A stretch of 39,821 bases of DNA, taken from a virus. The translations under genes and the position numbers were made by a program. Shown here one piece after another: positions 31,312 to 36,819 of the stretch. The stretch spans positions 1-39,821 of IMG/VR virus record IMGVR_UViG_3300044646_001339; one strand, written 5' to 3'. The notes beneath the pieces are model-generated. The model did not search any database and was not told the DNA's origin. It saw only the letters and a program-made list of their open reading frames with translations. Position 1 is the first letter of the stretch. Each line of letters starts with the position of its first letter.

Positions 31312-31647
31312 AATTGTGAGTAAAACACGCTGCGCGGGCATCAAAGTATCCCACACAGCGCGGGCTTATGGGCGCCAATCCCACACAGCCTAAAATACAA
31401 GTGGCGCGTGGCTGTGAAACGCTACCCCAGGTGTTCACGTTATACGGTACGTGCAAACGTGCCCTTGCAATTCTACCCGTGCAGCATAGGCAATACACCA
31501 CAGGCGCCGTTCACATTTCACGTGGTGGCTGAACGGTAAGCCATTCCCACGCTACACAGGCGACACTCACAGCGCGCAGGCATTGCACGGCGGTTGGTTA
31601 GCCCGCACACCTGCAAGCGCGCTGTCAGTGGCGCTAGTTGGTACGCA

Positions 31648-31684
31648 CACCCAGCGTTAGGGTTATGAGCCCTAGCGCTGGGTG
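31648..31684. other. 15-bp hairpin, 7-base loop
   Basis: CACCCAGCGTTAGGG (31648-31662) and CCCTAGCGCTGGGTG (31670-31684) pair at 14 of 15 positions, with the remaining pair G-T on one strand. Loop TTATGAG. This is a very stable stem, terminator-like in shape, but no T run follows on either strand. It may end transcripts from the early leftward genes or protect an RNA 3' end. Confidence 0.6.
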
Positions 31685-31732
31685 CGGGTGCTGTCGTTGC
31701 ACAACCCGTCGAGTTGCTTTCCAGGGCATCAC

Positions 31733-31760
31733 CACGCGCGTAAACTCGAAAACGCGCGTG
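31733..31760. other. 9-bp GC-rich hairpin, 10-base loop
   Basis: CACGCGCGT (31733-31741) and ACGCGCGTG (31752-31760) are perfectly complementary around AAACTCGAAA. It is one of three inverted repeats within 510 bases here. No T run. Confidence 0.5.
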
Positions 31761-31903
31761 CTGTTCAGGCTGTGTCTTGCCTGCGTCTGTCGTTACTTGC
31801 GTTGTCTGTCAACGGTGTTGCGAGCCACCTATTTACAACGCTTTTACAACCCTAGCCACCCAGGCGACGCAGTCATGCTATTCTACGGCCACAGCCTAAA
31901 TCA

Positions 31904-32152
31904 CTAGTTGGTACGCACGAACAGTGCGCTTGCATCCACGATGCGCGCCCACTTGCGTGCGCTGTGTTCGGTTCGCACTTCGACGGAGTGGCACACGCCG
32001 TCAGGTGTAGCGCTAAGTATTTCGGGCTTACCGCTCACACCCCACACGGTGCAGTGGTAGACGTCTACACCCTTTGCGCGGAGTTTGGCGTTATCCGATT
32101 CGCCTTTGTAGCATCGGATTTCTTTGCGCCCATCGTAGTGTTGGTGGAACAT
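31904..32152 (-). CDS. Hypothetical protein, 82 aa
   Basis: Small basic protein, unrecognised. It has alternating strand-like segments (EIRCYKGESDNAKLRAKG, DVYHCTVWGV, CHSVEVRTEHSARKW) and three cysteines. AAGGCGAG lies upstream of the ATG. Its last 15 coding bases (rev. CTAGTTGGTACGCAC) recur about 270 bases downstream in the gene-free region. It ends the early leftward gene group. Confidence 0.55.
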   Translation of the reverse strand: MFHQHYDGRKEIRCYKGESDNAKLRAKGVDVYHCTVWGVSGKPEILSATPDGVCHSVEVRTEHSARKWARIVDASALFVRTN

Positions 32153-32235
32153 GCTTGCTCGCCTTGTGTCTGGGGTTGGTTCACAGGCGCCCCCTGGGTG
32201 CTAGTATGAAACTAGACCCAGGGGGGCGCAAGCCC

Positions 32236-32517
32236 TTACCGGCTCTTACCCGCAGGGGCAGCCGGAAGCGGCGCAGGGGCAGCCGGAACCGGGGGCAGCG
32301 GCGCAGGTTCCACGGGCGCAGTGCGCGCGTTGAACCGAGCGTTGGCTTTCGCGGCACGGGCGGCCACGGCTGCGGCACGCTCGCTCTGACGGTAGAGCGT
32401 CGAGTTGGCAGCCAGATTGCCCATCACGATGCGGTAAGTACCGGGTTCAAGCGTGTTCAGGTAGTTCTGGAACGCGTCAACGACGGCGGTATCGATTTCT
32501 TTGGACTTTTCGGACAT
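32236..32517 (-). CDS. Small protein with Ala/Pro-rich tail, 93 aa
   Basis: The N-terminal half (MSEKSKEIDTAVVDAFQNYL and following) is a compact helical region. Residues about 45-65 are an Ala/Arg-rich helix, and the last 25 or so residues are a Pro/Ala repeat tail encoded by a short tandem GC-rich DNA repeat. It is unrecognised. The acidic start and basic, flexible end suggest a small nucleic-acid- or protein-binding early factor. Confidence 0.6.
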   Translation of the reverse strand: MSEKSKEIDTAVVDAFQNYLNTLEPGTYRIVMGNLAANSTLYRQSERAAAVAARAAKANARFNARTAPVEPAPLPPVPAAPAPLPAAPAGKSR

Positions 32518-32650
32518 TGGAATTTCTCGCTTTGCTTGTGGTGGGGCGTAGCCCCGTTAGTTGCGCCTATGTTTGTATCTGTCGCCTGTGGCGCGGTCAA
32601 GCGACAAACTGTGATTTTTAGCGCCCTGGGGTTACTTTTCTAAACCCCCG

Positions 32651-33016
32651 TCAGAGTACCCCTATCAGGGTGCCCACTTCATGCACCAACGCAGGTGTGA
32701 GCTTGCGATAGCGACAGATGCGCTTGACGTCTGCGTTGGCTAGCGCGATGTCGAACCACTCTGTGAACTCCACTTCTGTGATAGCATCTTGCAGCGTGGC
32801 CCCTAGCAGCATGATGCACAGATTCAGCGTGCGGTGCGTTTCGATGCTGCGCCATGGGCGCCACAGGGTGCTATACTTACGCCAACTTATGACGTTAGAG
32901 CCGAACGTATGAAACTCTGCGGCCATGCCGGTAACGTGCAGCGCAGGGCGCACAGTGATAGACAGCGATTCGGTCAACAGTCGCTTTGTGAATACAGCTT
33001 CAATTTGTTTCAGCAC
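32651..33016 (-). CDS. Hypothetical early protein, 121 aa
   Basis: A GTG start at 33016 with AAGGGGG nine bases upstream. The protein is mixed alpha/beta with several Trp residues (ISWRKYSTLWRPWRS) and an acidic helix (EVEFTEWFDIALANADV). No family recognised. It follows the 440-residue early gene by 18 bases and is likely in the same transcript. Confidence 0.6.
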   Translation of the reverse strand: MLKQIEAVFTKRLLTESLSITVRPALHVTGMAAEFHTFGSNVISWRKYSTLWRPWRSIETHRTLNLCIMLLGATLQDAITEVEFTEWFDIALANADVKRICRYRKLTPALVHEVGTLIGVL

Positions 33017-33034
33017 GGGTAAAACCCCCTTGTG

Positions 33035-34357
33035 TCAGCTAGCAAAGATTTGGATTTCTTGCGCGTGGTGTTCTGCCCGTTTCAGGTTGCCTTTCAGAGT
33101 GTGCATCCTGAACGCGAAAGCGTGAGCCCACAGACGCGCTTGACGGGCCACAGGGTGGTTGACCACCTGGGTATCGCTGTAAGCGCTTTCCGCAGCCACG
33201 TAGGCGCCTTCCAAGCGCTCGATAGCAGCCAGACGATTTGACGCGTGCAGCGCTTCCGCAATTTCTGCGTCTGACAGAGCGTCAGCGTAAAAGAACCGCT
33301 GCGCGGACAGGCGAGCGAATTCGCGCGCTTGCGCCGCTCGGTTGCGGGTGGGGCCATCGAAGGCGAGCCGTTCAGCCTCATTAGCCGCGTGTTCAGCACG
33401 TTGCGCAGCGAAAGCCACGTGCGTCTTGCGGGTTTTGCGCTCTGCGCGAGCGAGCATGATGCTCTGCGCGGCACCTTCCACCCGTTCGATTGCGCAGGCT
33501 TCCCGCAGATGATAGCCGTACGCGCTTGCGATACACGCGGTAGCCGCATCGTGCCACATTTGAAGCATCGTATAGTGGTGCGTGCCGTCAGCGTAATGCT
33601 GCGCGTCATAGGGCAGTTTTTCCGCAGCCTTCATTTCACGCTCTGCGGCACGGATAAGACGGCGCAGACGCACCAATTCACAACGAACGATGCACTCGTG
33701 TTCGTGCTGTTGTGCGTCATCTTTGAACCCCATAAGGGTTGCAGCGCGCACACGGGCAGCGTAACCCCAGGCTTGCGCGTTGTCGGTGCCAACGCTCGCG
33801 CAGTGCTCTGCGAACGTCGTCAGCGCGTGGTTGATTTCGTAGACGGCGCAGCGCAGGGCGTCAAGCACACCGTCTTTGTGGAACAGGTTATCAGGCTGGA
33901 AAGCCAGGGCGTTGCGCGGGTTGGCGTCCAGACGCGACCACGAAATCAGCGACTCGGTTGCGTAGTCGAGTTGTTTCGCCACAGCCGGCATACGTGCCTC
34001 TGGCATCGCGCGCAGAGCGTCGCGAATCTCGCGCGCAGTGGCGACCGTCAGCGCGTGAGGGGCAGTAATCAGCGTGGTGTAGATTTCGTTCGTGTTCATC
34101 GGCTTAGCCGCTTCCGCAGCCTTAGCCGCTTCTGCACGGGCCACGCACTCTTGGACGCTCGCGAGACAGCTTTCCGCGATTTTGGCGCGGTTGTCAGCGC
34201 TGTACCAGCTACGGCACTTGCGCGACTTGACCCAATACTCACGCGCCTGCGCCGCTTGAAAGCGGGTGTAGTCATCGAAGGCCAGACGTTCACAAGCCAG
34301 CCAAGCGGCGTGGGCGCGGTGTTGTGCCATCTCGATTTGTTCGGCTGCGTTCGTCAT
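33035..34357 (-). CDS. Early protein of a novel repeat family, 440 aa
   Basis: The protein is Ala/Arg-rich and helical. Residues about 8-70 contain RAHAAWLACERLAFDDYTRF followed by QAAQARE, then KSRKCRSWYSADNRAKIAES. Residues about 330-385 repeat the theme: RAEHAANEAERLAFDGPTRN, RAAQARE, then YADALSDAEIAEAL. The rightward early protein at 35303 has a third copy. So these are paralogues with an internal duplication. The start at 34357 uses GGAG eight bases upstream; an ATG 11 codons earlier (34390) is in frame and lies in a leader conserved in all three copies. It is first behind a duplicated promoter. Function unknown; host takeover is only a guess. Confidence 0.7.
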   Translation of the reverse strand: MTNAAEQIEMAQHRAHAAWLACERLAFDDYTRFQAAQAREYWVKSRKCRSWYSADNRAKIAESCLASVQECVARAEAAKAAEAAKPMNTNEIYTTLITAPHALTVATAREIRDALRAMPEARMPAVAKQLDYATESLISWSRLDANPRNALAFQPDNLFHKDGVLDALRCAVYEINHALTTFAEHCASVGTDNAQAWGYAARVRAATLMGFKDDAQQHEHECIVRCELVRLRRLIRAAEREMKAAEKLPYDAQHYADGTHHYTMLQMWHDAATACIASAYGYHLREACAIERVEGAAQSIMLARAERKTRKTHVAFAAQRAEHAANEAERLAFDGPTRNRAAQAREFARLSAQRFFYADALSDAEIAEALHASNRLAAIERLEGAYVAAESAYSDTQVVNHPVARQARLWAHAFAFRMHTLKGNLKRAEHHAQEIQIFAS

Positions 34358-34442
34358 GTTCGTTGCTCCGTCGTTCGTTGTTTCGTTCATCAGCACCACG
34401 GACAGAATACGCATCTAGCAGAAGGGGTCAACTAACTTTCTT
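34354..34442 (-). repeat. 89-bp direct repeat, copy A (promoter, leader, start)
   Basis: Identical at all 89 positions to 34728-34816. In the minus orientation it holds the conserved arm sequence AAGAAAGTTAG, the -35 and -10 boxes, the leader, the GGAG ribosome-binding site and the ATG start of the 440-residue early gene. Perfect identity implies a recent duplication or gene conversion. Confidence 0.95.
34404..34431 (-). promoter_or_regulatory. Early leftward promoter A (TTGACC-16-TATTCT)
   Basis: Reading the minus strand, TTGACC (complement of 34426-34431) is followed after 16 bases by TATTCT (complement of 34404-34409). This is a good sigma-70-type match. It lies about 50 bases upstream of the ATG at 34357 and directly abuts the 19-bp hairpin at 34432-34480. 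Confidence 0.6.
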
Positions 34443-34480
34443 GCTGCGTGATGTCGATTTCCACGCAGCAAGAAAGTTAG
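34432..34480. other. 19-bp perfect hairpin, 11-base loop
   Basis: CTAACTTTCTTGCTGCGTG (34432-34450) and its exact complement at 34462-34480. It lies between the stop of the 81-residue early gene (34486) and the -35 box of promoter A. There is no T run. It could terminate the upstream leftward transcript or bind a regulator. Copy B of the direct repeat retains only the first 11 bases of one arm, CTAACTTTCTT, so the second arm is unique to copy A. Confidence 0.75.
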
Positions 34481-34485
34481 CCGAG

Positions 34486-34731
34486 TCAGGGGGTGATGAA
34501 TTGGCGGTAAGTGATTTTCGGGGCTACCCGTGCCATCTTGGCAACTTCGATGCACTGACGCTCAAGGATGAAATCCCGCTCACCATTACGCGCTTTAGCC
34601 ACAGCGCTAAATGCCATACTCCACGCGAGCGCGTCCCAGTAAGCGGGCAGCAAGCCCGCACCGTTTCGGATGTCACGTGCGAACTCGAAAGCGTAGGCTG
34701 CGGCGTCTCGGATTTCCTGCGTGGTCTTCAT
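34486..34731 (-). CDS. First early leftward protein, 81 aa
   Basis: It starts at the ATG inside copy B of the 89-bp repeat (34731), with GGAG upstream, and begins MKTTQEIRDAAAYAFEFARD. The protein is helical, with a Trp/Tyr patch (PAYWDALAWSMAF) and a basic C-terminus. No family recognised. Because its promoter, leader and start are identical to those of the next gene, the two should be expressed together and early. Confidence 0.65.
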   Translation of the reverse strand: MKTTQEIRDAAAYAFEFARDIRNGAGLLPAYWDALAWSMAFSAVAKARNGERDFILERQCIEVAKMARVAPKITYRQFITP

Positions 34732-34816
34732 GTTCGTTGCTCCGTCGTTCGTTGTTTCGTTCATCAGCACCACGGACAGAATACGCATCTAGCAGAAGGG
34801 GTCAACTAACTTTCTT
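34728..34816 (-). repeat. 89-bp direct repeat, copy B
   Basis: Perfect copy of 34354-34442, offset by 374 bases. It provides the promoter, leader, ribosome-binding site and start codon of the 81-residue early gene. Beyond the repeat boundary (34817 onward) the sequence differs at once from copy A. Confidence 0.95.
34778..34805 (-). promoter_or_regulatory. Early leftward promoter B (TTGACC-16-TATTCT)
   Basis: Minus-strand TTGACC (complement of 34800-34805) and TATTCT (complement of 34778-34783) at 16-base spacing, identical to promoter A. It is the outermost leftward promoter of the divergent control region. Confidence 0.6.
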
Positions 34817-34907
34817 ACTTTTCTGCGCGTGGTGCGCTGGGTTTATGGGTGGCGCCCCCTCTAGCCTACTCAATAATACAACGTGCGTGCGCACGCGTAG
34901 CAGAAAG

Positions 34908-34961
34908 CGTGCCAAGTTGGCGAAATGGGTTGGCACGAAAACGCTTTTCTTGGTTGGCACG
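34908..34961. promoter_or_regulatory. Cluster of TTGGCACG repeats (one inverted, two direct)
   Basis: CGTGCCAA at 34908-34915, TTGGCACG at 34930-34937 and TTGGCACG at 34954-34961. The first two form an inverted repeat and the last two a direct repeat with 24-base spacing. The core TGGCACG also starts the sigma-54-like element at 35146. This looks like a regulator-binding array, or an array of -24-like elements; only 35146 has a good -12 partner, while 34955-34970 has TTGAT in place of TTGCW. Confidence 0.45.
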
Positions 34962-35145
34962 GTCTTTGATTTTACGAGCTAAAATAACGCGCAGAATAAC
35001 CGAATCGCTGCTAAGCCACGAAACGCGTGCGGGTGGTACGCGCGTAAGGGTGCGCGTGTGCGTCGCGCAGCGTGCGTTTTTGACGTGCTGCGCGCGACGT
35101 TCAGATTTACACGCGCGTTGCCAAGCGTAAGAACAACACGAAAAG

Positions 35146-35161
35146 TGGCACGCATCTTGCT
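35146..35161 (+). promoter_or_regulatory. Sigma-54-type promoter, TGGCACG-4-TTGCT
   Basis: TGGCACGCATCTTGCT matches the sigma-54 consensus TGGCACR-N4-TTGCW at every defined position, with the invariant GG and GC ten bases apart. It points rightward, about 140 bases upstream of the first rightward early gene. Phage genes driven by sigma-54 are unusual. A chance match cannot be excluded, but a full match in a small control region is suggestive. Confidence 0.5.
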
Positions 35162-35168
35162 AACACAC

Positions 35169-35191
35169 GCTCGAGCGGCGTGGGCTCGAGC
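35169..35191. promoter_or_regulatory. Paired 8-bp palindromes GCTCGAGC
   Basis: GCTCGAGC occurs at 35169-35176 and 35184-35191, centres 15 bases apart, just downstream of the sigma-54-like element, where a transcript would begin. Two identical palindromes in this position look like a double operator, and can also pair with each other in RNA as a hairpin. Confidence 0.45.
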
Positions 35192-35235
35192 TAACGCGCA
35201 AAATCGACATCGGACCTAAGAAAAAAACTCCACAG

Positions 35236-35305
35236 CTTCCGCTGCTCGTGTATCTTGCCCGTGGTGCTGATGAACGAAACGACGGATGACGGAGCAAGCA
35301 AGATG
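35236..35305 (+). promoter_or_regulatory. Third, inverted and diverged copy of the early promoter-leader
   Basis: This 70-base stretch aligns without gaps to the promoter-leader of the minus-strand copies at roughly 80% identity, including 22 identical bases starting at 35259. TATCTT at 35251-35256 aligns with the TATTCT -10 box, but no TTGACC is present upstream. GGAG at 35291-35294 precedes the ATG at 35303. The substitutions keep the 11-codon frame MNETT-DGA open, so the leader may be translated. Confidence 0.65.
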
Positions 35306-35749
35306 AACAAAAACCTGAATACGCAAGCTGTGGTTGTCGGGGGCACCAAAACGCACGCCGACACGTTGGCCGAAATGCAAAAGCGCGCCTATGACGCGTG
35401 GCAGTACGCAGAGCGTAACGCGTTCGATGCCGAAACCCGTTACCAAGCGGCGCAGGCACGTGCTGCGTGGGTGGCTAGCCGCAAGTGCTCCAAGTATTGG
35501 ACCGCTGAAACGCGAGCGGAAGTGGCAGAAAGCTGCGCCAAAATCGTGCGGGATGCCTGCGCGGTGCGCGACGGGCAACGCGCTATCAGCGGTGCGAGAA
35601 AACACGCGGTGCGACAACTCGACGCAGCGCTTGACAACGTGAAAGCGGTACAGGCTGACGCACTAAACGCTGATGAGGCTGCAAAACTCGCTGAAATCCG
35701 CGCGAGCATCAACCACCTTATCGGTTTGATGTCAGGCAACGGGCTTTGA
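35303..35749 (+). CDS. Rightward early protein, paralogue of the leftward 440-aa protein, 148 aa
   Basis: Residues about 25-80 read RAYDAWQYAERNAFDAETRY, QAAQARAAW, then VASRKCSKYWTAETRAEVAES, aligning residue by residue with the N-terminus of the leftward early protein. The rest is a helical Ala-rich region ending in LAEIRASINHLIGLMSG. The start at 35303 has GGAG eight bases upstream; an in-frame ATG at 35270 would add the conserved 11-residue leader. Gene duplication and inversion around the control region is the simplest history. Function unknown. Confidence 0.7.
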   Translation: MNKNLNTQAVVVGGTKTHADTLAEMQKRAYDAWQYAERNAFDAETRYQAAQARAAWVASRKCSKYWTAETRAEVAESCAKIVRDACAVRDGQRAISGARKHAVRQLDAALDNVKAVQADALNADEAAKLAEIRASINHLIGLMSGNGL

Positions 35750-35765
35750 TAGGAGGGGGTCTAAC

Positions 35766-35927
35766 ATGAAGCCTTACGCGAGCAAGCGGGATATCCAAAT
35801 CAACGGCACTGCCACCACTCGTGATGGGAAGCTGTCAGCCAAGAACCGCACGCACACCAAGCGCAGCGAGTGCAAGAAAGTGCGTGCGCAGACTCGCGCT
35901 AACCTGCGCCGTGGTGAGGGGGTCTAA
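35766..35927 (+). CDS. Small basic protein, 53 aa
   Basis: ATG at 35766 behind a very strong AGGAGGGGG sequence. The product (MKPYASKRDIQINGTATTRD and onward) is rich in Lys and Arg, with a C-terminal NRTHTKRSECKKVRAQTRAN helix, suggesting nucleic-acid or ribosome binding. It is a well-spaced member of the early operon. No family recognised. Confidence 0.6.
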   Translation: MKPYASKRDIQINGTATTRDGKLSAKNRTHTKRSECKKVRAQTRANLRRGEGV

Positions 35928-35928
35928 C

Positions 35929-36216
35929 GTGGACTACTGGCAAGGTTCCGATGCACTCACCGCGCTAGCTCTGACGCCGCGCATCCCGCAGGCTGTACGC
36001 GCGTATCTGTTCGCCTGGGATAGCGCTTTCCGTGCGTGCGGGTGGGCAACCGACGGCTACCCACAAGCAATGGTGCAGGATGCTGCCACGGACTGCGCGT
36101 TCTGGCTCGATACGTGGCGAGCGCTGCTAGCCCGTGCCCCGCAGGTGCCCACCCGTCGTTACAAGGTGGTTGTGGTTGTGTCGCTGGGGTTGACCCCCAC
36201 GCCACCCGTGAGCTAG
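35929..36216 (+). CDS. Hypothetical early protein, 95 aa
   Basis: The GTG at 35929 is preceded by GAGGGGGTCTAAC, the same ribosome-binding cassette as the previous gene, and by its stop one base upstream. The protein is helical with several Trp residues and ends QVPTRRYKVVVVVSLGLTPT. The PTRRY(K/R)V motif recurs at the C-terminus of the 89-residue protein two genes on. Function unknown. Confidence 0.6.
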   Translation: MDYWQGSDALTALALTPRIPQAVRAYLFAWDSAFRACGWATDGYPQAMVQDAATDCAFWLDTWRALLARAPQVPTRRYKVVVVVSLGLTPTPPVS

Positions 36217-36247
36217 TCTACTGCCAACCCGGTCTTAGGGGGTCCAA

Positions 36248-36538
36248 GTGTTTGACGATTCATCAATCCCGGTATCAGATGCCCTGTTGACCCACCTGGG
36301 TCTAGATGCGCCGATGGTGCGTCTGGCGTGGGCTATGTACCCAACTAGACGCAAACGCGCGATTTACATGCTTGCTGTGGCGTCGCTCGCTGAACAATGC
36401 GACGCGCTAGACGTGGTGCAGCAAGAACAACTCGCACACCACGCGCTAGCAATCGCGTGCGCCATCGAACGCCCACAGGGTGTTGATGTCGAGTATCTGT
36501 CAGACTGCGTACACGTGCTGACTAAGTGGCAGCCATGA
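36248..36538 (+). CDS. Hypothetical early protein, 96 aa
   Basis: GTG at 36248 with AGGGGGTCCAA immediately upstream. All-helical, Ala/Leu-rich sequence with Met and Tyr (RLAWAMYPTRRKRAIYMLAV), no recognisable motif. Stop overlaps the next ATG (ATGA), so translation is coupled. Confidence 0.6.
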   Translation: MFDDSSIPVSDALLTHLGLDAPMVRLAWAMYPTRRKRAIYMLAVASLAEQCDALDVVQQEQLAHHALAIACAIERPQGVDVEYLSDCVHVLTKWQP

Positions 36539-36804
36539 CGCAATTTCAAGAACGGGCGTCAGACGCGTTTTACGCTATGCGCAGCGCACTAGCGCGTGAC
36601 GACATGTCAGATGCGGGGCGCCTTGTTGTGTCGGCTCTGTTTCTGTTGTGTCTAGCGCGCGCATACAGTGAACGCGGGTGGCTAGACAAAAGCCTAAACG
36701 CGCTGCGCAGCGCAGAACTATACCTGTCAGACGCGCACGCCGTGATGGGTAGCACCCAGGCACCCACGCGACGCTACAGAGTGCGAGTAATTCACAATCC
36801 GTAA
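36535..36804 (+). CDS. Hypothetical early protein, 89 aa
   Basis: ATG at 36535 overlapping the previous stop. Helical repeats reminiscent of TPR-like pairs (DAFYAMRSALARDDMSDAGR, then FLLCLARAYSERGWLDKSLN, ALRSAELYLSDA), then the PTRRYRVRV tail shared with the 95-residue protein. A TPR-like helical hairpin is possible but too short to be sure. Confidence 0.55.
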   Translation: MTQFQERASDAFYAMRSALARDDMSDAGRLVVSALFLLCLARAYSERGWLDKSLNALRSAELYLSDAHAVMGSTQAPTRRYRVRVIHNP

Positions 36805-36819
36805 CGAGGGGCATCTAGC

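Larger units (their letters stand above)
31234..31903. other. 670-bp gene-free region with three strong inverted repeats
   Basis: No credible gene on either strand. The region splits the leftward operon into an early group (31904-34731) and the replication group. It contains perfect or near-perfect hairpins at 31252-31311, 31648-31684 and 31733-31760, a 12-base direct repeat ATCCCACACAGC (in 31340-31390) and a 15-base word shared with the end of the next gene. It may hold an origin, a non-coding RNA or a middle promoter; the sequence alone does not decide. Confidence 0.6.
34817..35235. other. Divergent control region, gene-free
   Basis: About 420 bases between the leftward and rightward early transcription units with no credible gene. 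It contains a 12-bp palindrome GCGTGCGCACGC at 34885-34896 and three TTGGCACG words at 34908-34961. There is also a GC-rich stem around 35061-35099 (CGTCGCGCAGC with GCTGCGCGCGACG, two unpaired bases), a sigma-54-like promoter and paired GCTCGAGC palindromes. It is the best candidate for the early control region and possibly the origin. Confidence 0.6.

Noticed and set aside
32560-32650. Intrinsic terminator after the 121-aa early gene (GGGGTT...AACCCC stem)
   Set aside because: The stem is only six or so pairs and on the relevant strand it is followed by mixed sequence and an A run rather than a T run.
33329-34435. A 368-codon plus-strand frame over the early 440-aa gene
   Set aside because: It reads through the promoter, leader and start of the minus-strand gene, whose protein has a paralogue at 35303. 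The plus-strand frame has no homologue within the window and no start signal.
35061-35108. A sigma-70 promoter with TTGACG at 35080-35085
   Set aside because: The hexamer at 17-base spacing is AGATTT, a poor -10 box, and the element lies in the loop of a GC-rich stem. Too weak to annotate as a promoter.
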